From assembly GCF_003217295.1 (NCBI RefSeq), contig NZ_QJTJ01000001.1, positions 124,001 to 188,000 of the forward strand: a DNA stretch of 64,000 nucleotides, in the 5' to 3' direction. The first letter of the stretch is position 1. Each line of letters opens with the position of its first letter. Shown here piece after piece: positions 26,155 through 35,135 of this stretch. The translations under genes and the position numbers were made by a program. The DNA comes from Ureibacillus chungkukjangi (GTDB lineage Bacteria > Bacillota > Bacilli > Bacillales_A > Planococcaceae). Below the pieces are notes generated by a model. The model saw only the letters and a list, made by a program, of their open reading frames with translations, made no database searches and was not told the DNA's origin.

Positions 26155-26598
26155 ATGATTATTCAGATACGGTCCATTGGGATAATGTGTATTGTTTGTC
26201 TATTATTTTTAGTCGGCTGTAAAGCAAATGACACTGATGAAGATTCTTGGAAGGAGTCACCAACTTTTTATATCGATGATAAAAAAATGTACGGTGTGAA
26301 AGGTGAAATTGGATTAGAACGACTTAACGGCGAAGAAAATGAACCAGACTTCCCTGCAACCCAAGGCAGACTTTACAATATTCACTTTTTCGATGCTGCG
26401 AAAGAATTGTTTGGTGAAGAAGCTGTAATTACTGCCACACATCAAGATACCGGTAAAACAATAGAACTCTATAATCTTATTGCTTCTAGCATTGCCTCAG
26501 CTAAATTTGGTTTTGAAGATGAAGGCTTATGGAAGATTTCTGTCTCGATTAACGAAGAACCATATACAAGCTTTATCATTAGAGCCGAAAAACCATAG
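26155..26598 (+). CDS. Putative lipoprotein (147 aa)
   Basis: Signal peptide with lipobox LVGC (Cys22), then an Asp/Glu-rich linker and a predicted all-beta domain of about 110 residues (RLYNIHFFDAAKELFGEE, WKISVSINEEPYTSFIIR). This resembles immunoglobulin-like extracellular domains of small Bacillus lipoproteins. Strong ribosome site GAAAGGAGTTTAGAC. No enzyme motif. Function unknown; it is probably on the outer face of the membrane. Confidence 0.75.
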   Translation: MIIQIRSIGIMCIVCLLFLVGCKANDTDEDSWKESPTFYIDDKKMYGVKGEIGLERLNGEENEPDFPATQGRLYNIHFFDAAKELFGEEAVITATHQDTGKTIELYNLIASSIASAKFGFEDEGLWKISVSINEEPYTSFIIRAEKP

Positions 26599-26631
26599 AC
26601 TTGATATGCATCTCCATGAGTCAAATGGCCA

Positions 26632-27417
26632 TTATACTTTCACACGAATCAAATAACGTGAAAATGTGATGGCTAAACCTTTTTCAGAAGCATTCTTCTC
26701 AAAAATCCTAGTTACCTCTGGTAGATTTTTTTCTTTTATTATTTCTAAAATGGAGGGATGCTGACCAAAGCAGCACAATTTTAAAATGTCTATTGGTGAA
26801 TTGATATATTCAATACTATTTATTTTTTCTAAACTCTTATTAGCAAACTCACTATTTACCATTCTTTCATGAATAGTATCCAAAATCGGTGTATCTTTTG
26901 TGACTTGAAAAAGATTAGGAAATAGAAATGGCAGCTCCATTGACGACTCGTCACCAGGATGCAGTCCGAGAATAACTCCACTCTCTTTTACAACTCTCTT
27001 TAAATCTGAATAAGCAGAGGTTGGTCCCTTTCTTATATAGGCACAATCAAATTCATCTTCCTTAAAAGGTAGCCTCTCTTTACTATTACCCCTTACAAAG
27101 GTAACATTAGATTTTTTACTGGATGATCCTTCTTGTACAAAACGATCAGTTACATCAAAGCCCACGATTTCATTAGCTATTTCACTACACTGTAGTGTAA
27201 ATCCTCCGTGGCCACACCCCACATCTAATACTTTCTTACCTGGAATCATATTTGTTACTTCTCTATCAAAAATCGACTCGCCATTAGGCTCTGTATGTGT
27301 GGAATTCCAAGGATATACGTATTTCCCTTCTTGGACACTTAGCTGCTTATACCACTCCAATGAATGCGGCATAAGCCATCCCGCTAAAGTCGTTGGGTCA
27401 ATTAATTTCATAACCAC
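26632..27417 (-). CDS. Class I SAM-dependent methyltransferase
   Basis: 261-residue enzyme. Seen: SAM motif I VLDVGCGHGG (63-72), motif II acidic end IVGFDVT, post-motif NVTFVRGNSKERLPF with the DCAYIRKGPTS strand. Substrate is not recognisable; the gene product resembles small-molecule methyltransferases of Bacillus. It follows the YoaP-like GNAT gene with a 5-bp gap on the same strand, so they are co-transcribed. The C-terminal part (ENASEKGLAITFSRYLIRV) is a typical strand-helix end. Confidence 0.85.
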   Translation of the reverse strand: MVMKLIDPTTLAGWLMPHSLEWYKQLSVQEGKYVYPWNSTHTEPNGESIFDREVTNMIPGKKVLDVGCGHGGFTLQCSEIANEIVGFDVTDRFVQEGSSSKKSNVTFVRGNSKERLPFKEDEFDCAYIRKGPTSAYSDLKRVVKESGVILGLHPGDESSMELPFLFPNLFQVTKDTPILDTIHERMVNSEFANKSLEKINSIEYINSPIDILKLCCFGQHPSILEIIKEKNLPEVTRIFEKNASEKGLAITFSRYLIRVKV

Positions 27418-27422
27418 TCTCC

Positions 27423-28184
27423 TTACGTAAGCTCTTTTAAACGCTTCATCACCGAATGAATCGTTAATCGATGGAATGTTATTAGGCTACCTTTATAAAC
27501 AACTGAAAATATTCCATAGGGTGTAGGTGATAGCTCCATTAACGCATCTCTATTTTCTATGTCAATGATATTAGCCTCAATCCCTAATTTAGTTGCCCCT
27601 GCTAGTATATTTTCTGTAGCTACCTCTACATATGGGCACTGAAAGGAACGAATTATTGTTAAGTCATCAAATCGTGCAACTCTCTCGTCCCAATTAGATG
27701 GAAAGCTCGGCAAAACGTCGCTTTTTTCAAACTGATACACAAGTAACTCAAAGTTAAAAGGCGCTGTGTCAATCATCTGAAAATTATTTTTTAAAAAGAT
27801 TTCCTTACTCGGTGTCCAGGCAGTGTCAGGGTTCGTCACCACAACAACTCCATGCTTCCCATTACTTTTTGCATGCCCAATACAATGCTCAATAAGTTTC
27901 GCTCCATAGCCCTTACCGGTATCCCCTACCCAAAGACAATGGATTACTAAATAATTATCTGCATGAACAACTCTAGAAGAATTTTCAGCATCCGTAAATT
28001 CTATAAATCCAACCTGCTTTTTATTTTCTATCAGTTGAACATACCTTAAGCCCTCCTCAAATCTTTCGTTCAACCAATTACTTTTATTTATGTATCCAAG
28101 CGACTTTTTCTTACTTCTAAGACAATAGCTACCGATCCCTTCAAGTAGCTCCGAATCAAGCTCAACAACCTGCAAATCTGTCAA
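27423..28184 (-). CDS. yoaP: YoaP-like GNAT N-acetyltransferase with C-terminal YoaP domain
   Basis: 253 residues. Residues 1-150 form a GNAT acetyltransferase (motif A: LWVGDTGKGYGAKLIEHCI, with the CoA-binding GKGYG loop). Residues 165-253 match the YoaP-specific C-terminal domain: a thioredoxin-like strand order (IRSFQCPYVEVATENILAG, SPTPYGIFSVVYKG) with a single Cys. B. subtilis YoaP is 251 residues with the same layout. Its substrate is not established. First gene of a two-gene unit with the methyltransferase. Ribosome site AAAGGAGGGATAC is strong. Confidence 0.85.
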   Translation of the reverse strand: MTDLQVVELDSELLEGIGSYCLRSKKKSLGYINKSNWLNERFEEGLRYVQLIENKKQVGFIEFTDAENSSRVVHADNYLVIHCLWVGDTGKGYGAKLIEHCIGHAKSNGKHGVVVVTNPDTAWTPSKEIFLKNNFQMIDTAPFNFELLVYQFEKSDVLPSFPSNWDERVARFDDLTIIRSFQCPYVEVATENILAGATKLGIEANIIDIENRDALMELSPTPYGIFSVVYKGSLITFHRLTIHSVMKRLKELT

Positions 28185-28260
28185 AAGTATCCCTCCTTTT
28201 CTATACTAAATAACTATTTCTAGTTATCCTGTAAATTCTCCTCCGTAGTTTTGAAATCTA

Positions 28261-28296
28261 AAAAAACATCAATCCTCTGAAAGATTAATGTTTTTA
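28261..28296 (-). terminator. Terminator of the GNAT-aminotransferase operon
   Basis: Stem AAAAACATTAATC/GATTGATGTTTTT with one bulge and a U-tract on the minus strand, about 60 bp after the fusion gene's stop. Confidence 0.85.
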
Positions 28297-28353
28297 GGAA
28301 TTATCTAATAGTACATACACCTTACTGTAACTCCTAGAAGCTTACATAGCAGG

Positions 28354-29913
28354 CTATAAAATTAACTTCGCTTCCTCAATAACGGATAGATAATAACCTT
28401 CAATCCCTTTAAGCTGTGTGAACGCCTCCTCAAAATCGGGTTGAATTGTTGAAAGCTGCACGAAATTTCGATTGCGTAAATAAGCACTATCCCCATGCAG
28501 ATGAATTCCGTTTAATTTCAAATCTTCTATAATACCTATTAATTCATCTGATAGTTGCAGCGTTATAATCATCGGGTAATGATTGGTGTTAACCCCATAT
28601 TTCTCGGCAATTTTTAAGTCTCGCATTTTCATAAACCTTTGTTCGAGTAATCGATAGCGATCTGGATAATTCTTTAACGCTTCCAATACATTAGCTACTA
28701 GCATAGCAGGAATAGTAAATGGTGGCTTCGACTTTTGATATTTTGCTAAGTTCAAATAAGACGGCATTTTTCCTTCCTCAACAAGCTGTTCTGAGAAGAT
28801 AAAAGCAAGACCGCTCACTGCACCAATTGCCTTCCCACTAACAGATGTAGCTAAATGCAATTCGCTCATTGAAAAGGGCAGAGCGCCAAAGGAACTGATG
28901 CAATCCACACAAAGCTTCACATTATAACGTTTTGTTATTTCTAGAATTGGCTCAATTGAATTTAAAGTTCCAGTTGACGTCTCGCCATGGACCATTAATA
29001 CCCATTCATACGCCTCCGATTTTAAATGTAGATTTAAGTCTGAGAGATTATGAGCCATCCCCCAATCTGAAGCTAGCGTTTCAAAACTGAGCCCCCAATT
29101 ATTGGCTTGATCAGCTAATCTTTCCCCAAACTCACCATTGACCAGGATTAGGCCTTTTTTCTTGCTACTTACTTTTAGCTGGCCCAGCATCACGTCATTC
29201 GCTAAAGTTCCGCTTCCAACAACGGTTGCTATATAATTTGCTCCAGAAAGCTCTAAAAGCTGTTTTTTCATCCTCGTAAATAGATTATTAAATTCACCAG
29301 AGCGATGCGATAAATTCGTATGAGATAAAGTGCTGTTTTGTTTAACTGGACCTGGATAGAATGTATATTGGTTCCCCTTCGAAATTCTTTTTTCTAGCTC
29401 CTGTTCAAATTTGCTTCTAGTTAAAATCATCGGAACAAATTTCGCCTCTTCGGATCCGACTGCTGGAGCAAAGGCTTCAAAGCCCATTTGTTTATATAAT
29501 TTTTGTTCACGAGTGGTTCCTGATATGACAGCAGCAGAATATCCTTGATGGTATGCAAATGCATAAACTGCTTGTATTAATCGAAATAATACTCGTCCTG
29601 TACGAAACGACTTTCTAACTGCTAGCAGTCGTATTTCAGCTAACTTCCCACAATCTGATTCATTCAAATATTGCTCTACTTTTCCAATTTTCTCATCTAA
29701 AGAAAATGGTCGATTATCTCGAAAAGCCAGCATTCCTACGATTTCTGTTTCTTTGTATACGACTATGTATTTATTTTCACTATGAAAACGGTCTACTTTC
29801 CTTCTCGATTCATTTGCTTCATATTGTGGAATTTCTTCTATAAAGGTTTCATAATTTAGTGCAGCAATGTCATCAAATTCCTTTTCAGTTGTCGCTATTT
29901 TACACCAATACAT
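28354..29913 (-). CDS. Fusion protein: GNAT/FeeM-like acyltransferase + class V PLP aminotransferase
   Basis: 519 residues. Residues 1-165: a GNAT-fold domain resembling N-acyl amino acid synthases (FeeM-like; LAEIRLLAVRKSFR 91-104, then LFRLIQAVYAFAYHQGY and the KLYKQMGFEAF end). Residues 183-519: a class V aminotransferase with PGPV (187-190), HRSGEF (203-208), GSGTLAND (233-240), Asp337 in VDCISSFG and the PLP lysine Lys361 in SVSGKAIG. The second part resembles serine-pyruvate and 2-aminoethylphosphonate transaminases. Both parts are intact in one frame. It is followed by a terminator and preceded by plsY, 54 bp away. Joint function is unknown; an acylated amino compound is inference. Confidence 0.85.
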   Translation of the reverse strand: MYWCKIATTEKEFDDIAALNYETFIEEIPQYEANESRRKVDRFHSENKYIVVYKETEIVGMLAFRDNRPFSLDEKIGKVEQYLNESDCGKLAEIRLLAVRKSFRTGRVLFRLIQAVYAFAYHQGYSAAVISGTTREQKLYKQMGFEAFAPAVGSEEAKFVPMILTRSKFEQELEKRISKGNQYTFYPGPVKQNSTLSHTNLSHRSGEFNNLFTRMKKQLLELSGANYIATVVGSGTLANDVMLGQLKVSSKKKGLILVNGEFGERLADQANNWGLSFETLASDWGMAHNLSDLNLHLKSEAYEWVLMVHGETSTGTLNSIEPILEITKRYNVKLCVDCISSFGALPFSMSELHLATSVSGKAIGAVSGLAFIFSEQLVEEGKMPSYLNLAKYQKSKPPFTIPAMLVANVLEALKNYPDRYRLLEQRFMKMRDLKIAEKYGVNTNHYPMIITLQLSDELIGIIEDLKLNGIHLHGDSAYLRNRNFVQLSTIQPDFEEAFTQLKGIEGYYLSVIEEAKLIL

Positions 29914-29967
29914 ATTAAACCCCCATTCCTCTATTTAAAGTTAAACCATACGGTACGCCCTCTACCG

Positions 29968-30534
29968 CTATTCAATCCCATATTTGCGAGAAAAATTACT
30001 TCTGTGTTTCCAAATTATAAGAAAGATTGCTAGAATAACCGCGCAATATGTACCGAAATTTCCTGACCAACCGAAAGAGGCTATATAAAGACTAAATCCC
30101 CCAAGCATCGCAACCGTTAAGCTTCGTACAAATAAGTAAAGCACTAACGTTCCTAGAATCATCCACATAAATAACAAGGGCTCTAAGGCAATACCAGCAC
30201 CAATAAATGTAGCCACACCTTTACCACCATGAAACTTTAGCCAAAATGGATATAAGTGACCCAAAATGACAAAAAGCATCCCGACTGCTAAAATCCACTC
30301 GTCATAATTCAACAATTGACCAAACAGAATTATTAATGCGCCTTTAAAGGCATCCCCTAAAAATGTACATACAAATGCCGATCGTCCAAGGACACGCCCA
30401 GCATTTGTTGCCCCTAGATTTTTACTATGCTGCTTTCGCAAGTCCACTTTATTCCATTTTCCAATCATATATGCCGTCATAAAATTTCCTGCTAAATAGC
30501 ACACTAGCCAATAAATAATAGTCGATTCACCCAA
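29968..30534 (-). CDS. plsY: PlsY-type acyl-phosphate:glycerol-3-phosphate acyltransferase
   Basis: 188-residue integral membrane acyltransferase that moves an acyl group from acyl phosphate to glycerol-3-phosphate in phospholipid synthesis. Seen: KNLGATNAGRVLG (motif 1, residues 38-50), GDAFKGALIILFG (motif 2), GHLYPFWLKFHGGKGVAT (motif 3). About five helices; length normal (190-200). In most Bacilli plsY (yneS) sits next to parE; this copy is instead followed by the GNAT-aminotransferase fusion, so it may be a second, specialised copy. That cannot be judged from one window. Confidence 0.88.
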   Translation of the reverse strand: MGESTIIYWLVCYLAGNFMTAYMIGKWNKVDLRKQHSKNLGATNAGRVLGRSAFVCTFLGDAFKGALIILFGQLLNYDEWILAVGMLFVILGHLYPFWLKFHGGKGVATFIGAGIALEPLLFMWMILGTLVLYLFVRSLTVAMLGGFSLYIASFGWSGNFGTYCAVILAIFLIIWKHRSNFSRKYGIE

Positions 30535-30584
30535 GCTACGACCTCCAATTGATAGAGCAATGGTTTGGATTCGTTATGATAGCT

Positions 30585-30722
30585 TTAATGCTGAATAAGG
30601 ACAAAAAGTAATGTGGCAATTATAAAATATCCTAAAAACCTTTCCTTTCCCTTAAACTTCTTTTCTATTAGAAGATACAATATTAGAACTATAAAACACG
30701 CTGTAATCAAATTTAATATCAA
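30585..30722 (-). CDS. Small membrane protein (45 aa) upstream of plsY
   Basis: Starts at TTG 30722, with GGGGGGAT eight bases upstream. Product begins MILNLITACFIVLILY and ends ATLLFVLIQH: two hydrophobic helices joined by a basic loop (KKFKGKER). Stop at 30585, 51 bp before plsY on the same strand, with no terminator between. Two-helix hairpins of this size are often regulatory or assembly subunits. No homologue recalled. Confidence 0.55.
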   Translation of the reverse strand: MILNLITACFIVLILYLLIEKKFKGKERFLGYFIIATLLFVLIQH

Positions 30723-30825
30723 TCAAATCCCCCCATTTCCATTTTACCATAATTAACCAATGTGAGGGTTGATACGTTGGATTCAATTTTAATAAGGGAC
30801 GGTATTTTTGGGTAAAAGTTCCATT

Positions 30826-31338
30826 TTATACAGACATGATTTTATAATAGAAAATAGTTGAATGTAGTTGTCCATCAGCAGACTTTGCGTAAAGAGGAAT
30901 TTTCCCAGCCTCCAAATAGTCCATTGAAGTATAAAGAAGATTAGATGGATCTCCTTCTCTAGTATCAAGAACTATTAAAGTCCTGCCTTGCTTTCTTGCG
31001 AATTCTTCTGCTTTTTCCATCAGGGCACGACCTATGCCATTACGTCGAAACTCAGGATGGGTCATTAATTTTGCAATTTCGGCTCGATGACTCCCATTTT
31101 GCTTCGTACTTAAATGCAATTGAATACTACCAACAATTTGATTATTGATTTTAGCGATAAATAAAAGCACCTCAGAGCTTAAAAGATTTTCCCAGTAAGC
31201 TCTTGCATCCGAAGCTTGCAATGGCGGTAAAAAGCCAACAGATGCCCCTTCCTCCACTACCTGAACGAGAAGCTCTGACAGCTCATCTATATGATTATCG
31301 ACAGAATTTATTTGTTCAATTACAACGATTTTCTTCAT
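30826..31338 (-). CDS. GNAT family N-acetyltransferase
   Basis: 170 residues of the standard GNAT fold. Seen: AEIAKLMTHPEFRRNGIGRALM, motif A with the acetyl-CoA-binding R-R-N-G-I-G loop (residues 90-110 region), and the later LLYTSMDYLEAG motif B. Substrate unknown; sequence resembles general small-molecule acetyltransferases of Bacillus. Starts at ATG 31338 with GAGGTGACTTTC upstream. Single gene between two terminators. Confidence 0.88.
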   Translation of the reverse strand: MKKIVVIEQINSVDNHIDELSELLVQVVEEGASVGFLPPLQASDARAYWENLLSSEVLLFIAKINNQIVGSIQLHLSTKQNGSHRAEIAKLMTHPEFRRNGIGRALMEKAEEFARKQGRTLIVLDTREGDPSNLLYTSMDYLEAGKIPLYAKSADGQLHSTIFYYKIMSV

Positions 31339-31379
31339 ATGAAAGTCACCTCAATTATTATTTTAATAATTCATTCGAC

Positions 31380-31415
31380 AAAAAAGAGCATTAATCCTTC
31401 ATTAGATTAATACTC
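31380..31415 (-). terminator. Terminator of the RraA-like gene
   Basis: 11-bp stem GAGTATTAATC/GATTAATGCTC with an 8-nt loop and six U on the minus strand. The segment after the stem (CCCCGTGCCCTGTTAC) loosely resembles the dispersed repeat described at 46.8 kb. Confidence 0.88.
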
Positions 31416-31465
31416 CCCGTGCCCTGTTACACATATATTCTTTAACTTATTTTTTCTACCATTCA

Positions 31466-32143
31466 TTATAGACCATCACAGCCTTTTTGCCTTAATGTTT
31501 CATCAATCCACCGTCTATCAATTGATCCGTCCTCTATGGATTGTAAAACTATCTTTTCTTGCTCTTGTTGCTGTTGTGCTAATTTAATAATTTGTTCGGC
31601 ATTTTGTGACGGTATAGCTACTAGCCCATCTTCATCCCCAACTATGATATCTCCCGGATTAATGACCATCCCGTCAATTGAAACAGGAACGTTAATTTCT
31701 CCTGGTCCATCTTTATACGGGCCAAGATGAGTTACACCTCTTGCATAAACTGGAAACGTTCCTTTGCTAACGGTACCAGAGTCTCTTATAGCCCCATCGA
31801 TTACAAAGCCAGCAATACCATTTTTTCTGGCAATGCTTACCATGATTTCACCTATAATTGCATTCGTTAAATCTCCACTAGCCTCAACTACAATTACATC
31901 TCCTGGTTTAGCTATATCTATCGCCTTATGTACCATTAAATTATCACCTACTCGCGTTTTAACTGTAAATGCACATCCGATAAGCTTCCCCTCTTTATGG
32001 TAAGGGCGTAAGTTATGCCCTATAGCATGCAATCGATTCATAGAATCACTAAGTAATGAAGTTGCAAGTGGTCTAAACCTTTCAATTAGCTCTTCGTTTA
32101 ACGTATTCTCATTTTGTATAATTCTAAAACCAATATTGTTCAA
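31466..32143 (-). CDS. RraA-like / 4-hydroxy-4-methyl-2-oxoglutarate aldolase family protein
   Basis: 225 residues of the RraA/HMG-aldolase fold. Seen: LMVHKAIDIAKPGDVIVVEAS (substrate-binding GD turn), GFVIDGAIRDSG with the Arg-Asp pair that binds Mg and pyruvate in HMG aldolases, and GDIIVGDEDGLVAIP. The Asp-Gly-x-x-Arg-Asp signature supports aldolase or oxaloacetate-decarboxylase activity; no link to RNase E is expected in this organism. It is divergently paired with FAH and NhaC-family genes, suggesting a catabolic unit for a dicarboxylic or keto acid. Start ATG 32143. Confidence 0.85.
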   Translation of the reverse strand: MNNIGFRIIQNENTLNEELIERFRPLATSLLSDSMNRLHAIGHNLRPYHKEGKLIGCAFTVKTRVGDNLMVHKAIDIAKPGDVIVVEASGDLTNAIIGEIMVSIARKNGIAGFVIDGAIRDSGTVSKGTFPVYARGVTHLGPYKDGPGEINVPVSIDGMVINPGDIIVGDEDGLVAIPSQNAEQIIKLAQQQQEQEKIVLQSIEDGSIDRRWIDETLRQKGCDGL

Positions 32144-32412
32144 ATAGTCATCCCTTCTGCATTAAGCTTTAGTCTCAATGAATGTGTATGTTGATCTGTT
32201 TACTTTTTAGCACTTTACTCAACTAAAAAGAAGCTTATCTCAAAGCTTTTTAAAAATTCCTATTACTATGTTCTAAATAACAATTTACAAATATATAATG
32301 CATTACAACACGATAAAGGACTCTATGTATATTTTATTACCATAATAATTCTCTTCCAATTAGTACGCTTTTATTTGTCTTAATAATTAATTTTAATAAG
32401 GATGGTGCTTGT

Positions 32413-33273
32413 ATGAAATTTGTTTCTTTTCAATCGGTAGATGGTATTAGATTAGGTATTGTAACAGAAAATGGGATTGTTGATGTACGAACAGTTGCTG
32501 AAAAAAACAGCATTAATGCACCTATTACAATAGAGGAAGTTATTGCAGCAGGTGATGATGGATTATATCAACTTCAGCAAGTGCTCTCCTTAGCAGAAGA
32601 TGTTATAGAGGAAGCAACGATTACATACGCTCCTGCTATACATTGCCCTGGAAAAATTATATGTTCTGGAGCAAATTATCGTGCGCATGTTGCTGAAGCA
32701 AATTTGAATATTCCTGAGTTTCCTATATATTTTCCTAAGTATCAAAGCAGTTTAGCTGCTCACAACGAAGACATTGTTCCCCCTTCTATAACAGAACAGG
32801 TTGATTACGAAGTGGAATTGGTCGCTGTCATTGGGAAGCAAGCAAAAAATATTTCTCAAGAAGATGCACTTGATTATGTTTTTGGCTATACGGTTGGAAA
32901 TGATTTATCAGCTCGAGAGCTACAATTCCGCGGTCCTCAGTGGATGTTTGGTAAAGCAATTGATAAATTCGCACCTATTGGACCATATCTTATAACTGCC
33001 GATGAGATTGCAGATCCTCAAGACCTTGATTTAAAATGCTGGGTTAATGGAGAGTTGCGACAAAGTTCAAACACGCAGCATATGATTTTCCCAATCGCAG
33101 AGATGATTAGTGATTTATCGAAGATTATGACATTAGAACCTGGTGATGTTCTCTTTACCGGTACTCCTGAGGGTGTCATCTTAGGTCGAGAAGAAAAAAT
33201 TTGGTTGAAAGCAGGTGATGAAATCGTTTGTGAGGTTGAAGGAATAGGAAGTTTAGTTAATCGCCTCGCATAA
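32413..33273 (+). CDS. Fumarylacetoacetate hydrolase (FAH) family protein
   Basis: 286-residue Mg-dependent hydrolase. Seen: GKIICSGANYRAH, VDYEVELVAVIGKQ with two metal-binding Glu, FGYTVGNDLSARELQ with the metal Asp, then MFGKAIDKFAPIGPY and GDVLFTGTPEGV. Family members hydrolyse C-C bonds of beta-diketo acids, or act as oxaloacetate decarboxylase or 2-hydroxyhepta-diene-dioate isomerase. Strong ribosome site AAGGATGGTGC. It is followed 200 bp downstream by the NhaC-family antiporter and faces the RraA-like gene, so it likely shares a pathway with it. Substrate is inference. Confidence 0.88.
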   Translation: MKFVSFQSVDGIRLGIVTENGIVDVRTVAEKNSINAPITIEEVIAAGDDGLYQLQQVLSLAEDVIEEATITYAPAIHCPGKIICSGANYRAHVAEANLNIPEFPIYFPKYQSSLAAHNEDIVPPSITEQVDYEVELVAVIGKQAKNISQEDALDYVFGYTVGNDLSARELQFRGPQWMFGKAIDKFAPIGPYLITADEIADPQDLDLKCWVNGELRQSSNTQHMIFPIAEMISDLSKIMTLEPGDVLFTGTPEGVILGREEKIWLKAGDEIVCEVEGIGSLVNRLA

Positions 33274-33324
33274 TGTTTTAGTCTACCTTTAGATACACAA
33301 ATTTCACTATGAAGAACTTAATCA

Positions 33325-33393
33325 AAGATCATTCGTGTTAACTTGTATCCACACCACTTCACTTTATCAGTACCTTCATTCACGAATGATCTT
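33325..33393. repeat. 13-bp inverted repeat between the FAH and NhaC-family genes
   Basis: AAGATCATTCGTG (33325-33337) and CACGAATGATCTT (33381-33393) are exact reverse complements with a 43-nt loop, followed by CTTTTCTC. It could be an intra-operon attenuator or the site of a regulator. The T-box signature GGGTGGNACC is absent. Confidence 0.7.
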
Positions 33394-33474
33394 CTTTTCT
33401 CAACAAAACGTAAACGCTTACAAAAATAATTTGTTTTGCATTTTAAGCTTGGAAATTTATTGAGGAGGTCTAAA

Positions 33475-35004
33475 ATGGAAGGTACTATTTTCTCCCTAAT
33501 TCCCCCAATTGTTACCATTGCCCTTATTATTATCACGAAACGGTTATTTTTATCTTTAGGTGTAGGAATTGTATTAGGTGCACTTCTTTATAATCAATGG
33601 CATATATTTGACAGTGTTTCAAATATTTTTAACATTGGTGTAGAAGTATTAGTCGGTGATGGCAAGATTTTAATTTTTGTTCTTCTAATAGGAATCCTTT
33701 CTTCTCTATTATATCTTTCAGGTGGGATAAATGCATTCTCGCAATGGGGAACAAAAGTAGCAAAGACAAGGGCCCAATCTCAAATGGCAACTATATTCCT
33801 TGGATTTTTTACATGGTTTGATGATGCGTTTAGCTGTCTATTCCGTGGAACTGTTATGCGCTCAGTCACTGATAAATACAACGTTTCGCATTCAAAATTA
33901 TCTTATTTAATTCACTCTTCATCTGCTCCAGTAGCCCTTCTAATACCTGTTTCAGCTCTCTCCGCATTCATTATATCGATTATTGATGGTGTATTAAAAT
34001 CTAATAACATCGCAGAATATCAAGCTCTTGAGGCGTTTTTACTTGCTATTCCTTCAAACTTTTATACAATCACGACGATTGTTTTAGTAATCATCGTTGC
34101 TTATACAGGCATAAATCTAGGGCAAATGCAGCGTGATGAGAAGCGTGCTATTGAAAAAAATATATTATTTGATACAAAGCATGGAAAAATACCTGGAGCT
34201 GACGAATCAAAGCTTCCTTCAAGAAACGATGGAAAAATGATGGACCTTCTTTTACCAGTATTAGCTTTAATATTAGTAACTATTATTACTGCTGTAACAA
34301 TTGGCAGTGCTGGTGAAGGTTCAAATTCACCGATCGAGCTACTTAAAAATACCGATATTATTACTTCCCTTTTATATGGAGGAATCTGTGCAAATATTAT
34401 TATCTTAGTAAGACTAATTATAAAGAAGACGTCTGCAGGACACCTTTCATCCACAATCTTTTCTGGAATTAAAACGACTTTACCGAGTGTAACGATTCTA
34501 TTCTTAGCACTTGTTACCGCACAAATTATCTCCTCATTAGGAGTTGGCCAATATTTAGCTTCTTTGATTCAAGGGAATATGTCGATCGCTTGGTTGCCTG
34601 TTATTTTCTTTGTATTTGCTGCATTTATCTCTTACTCCATTGGAAGTACCCTAGGAACAGCAGGAATTATGATACCAATTGGGGCTGAAATTGTTGCTAC
34701 GATTGATATCACATTTTTAATCGCGATAATTGGAGCAGTTTTAGCTGGAACAGTGTTTGGAGAGCACAGTTCTCCATTATCAGATACAACCATTCTTGCA
34801 TCTATTGGTAGTTCGGTACACCCAATTGATCATATGATGACACAATTACCATACGCTGTTCTTTCTAGTATAGCCTCGATTATTGGCTTCCTAGTTCTTG
34901 GATTTACTAATAGCATTTTAATAGGGCTTGGAGTTTCATTGGTCGCAGTCGTTATCGGAATTTTCTTCTTGAAAAGTAGGCAAGCGAAATTAAAATCTAC
35001 CTGA
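33475..35004 (+). CDS. Na+/H+ antiporter, NhaC family
   Basis: A 13-residue longer frame starts at 33436, but ATG 33475 (MEGTIFSLIPP) has GAGGAGGTCTAAA upstream. The 509-residue product has about 11-12 hydrophobic helices. Seen: TWFDDAFSCLFRG and HSKLSYLIHSSSAPVALLIP (substrate-helix motifs of NhaC and MleN), and GTVFGEHSSPLSDTTILAS in the C-terminal half. NhaC proteins exchange sodium for protons; some (MleN-like) exchange malate with lactate. Placed after an FAH-family gene, it may import or export a carboxylate with sodium. Family certain, substrate not. Confidence 0.9.
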   Translation: MEGTIFSLIPPIVTIALIIITKRLFLSLGVGIVLGALLYNQWHIFDSVSNIFNIGVEVLVGDGKILIFVLLIGILSSLLYLSGGINAFSQWGTKVAKTRAQSQMATIFLGFFTWFDDAFSCLFRGTVMRSVTDKYNVSHSKLSYLIHSSSAPVALLIPVSALSAFIISIIDGVLKSNNIAEYQALEAFLLAIPSNFYTITTIVLVIIVAYTGINLGQMQRDEKRAIEKNILFDTKHGKIPGADESKLPSRNDGKMMDLLLPVLALILVTIITAVTIGSAGEGSNSPIELLKNTDIITSLLYGGICANIIILVRLIIKKTSAGHLSSTIFSGIKTTLPSVTILFLALVTAQIISSLGVGQYLASLIQGNMSIAWLPVIFFVFAAFISYSIGSTLGTAGIMIPIGAEIVATIDITFLIAIIGAVLAGTVFGEHSSPLSDTTILASIGSSVHPIDHMMTQLPYAVLSSIASIIGFLVLGFTNSILIGLGVSLVAVVIGIFFLKSRQAKLKST

Positions 35005-35073
35005 ATCGGGTTCATTGTAAAGCATTAGAAGTACGTGTTGCCAAGTTTAATACTTCATCTTACAAAATAGATT

Positions 35074-35120
35074 AAAAAAAACCGTAGTACTCTGTATTTT
35101 TTGCAGTACTGCGGTTTTTA
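35074..35120. terminator. Bidirectional terminator between NhaC and quinone oxidoreductase genes
   Basis: 14-bp stem (35078-35091 with 35105-35118) flanked by A7 on the left and T5 on the right, so it can end the converging transcripts from both sides. Confidence 0.9.
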
Positions 35121-35135
35121 TTTTATCTCTATTTT

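Noticed and set aside
33325-33393. T-box leader before the NhaC-family gene
   Set aside because: The inverted repeat is real, but there is no GGGTGGNACC antiterminator or specifier loop.
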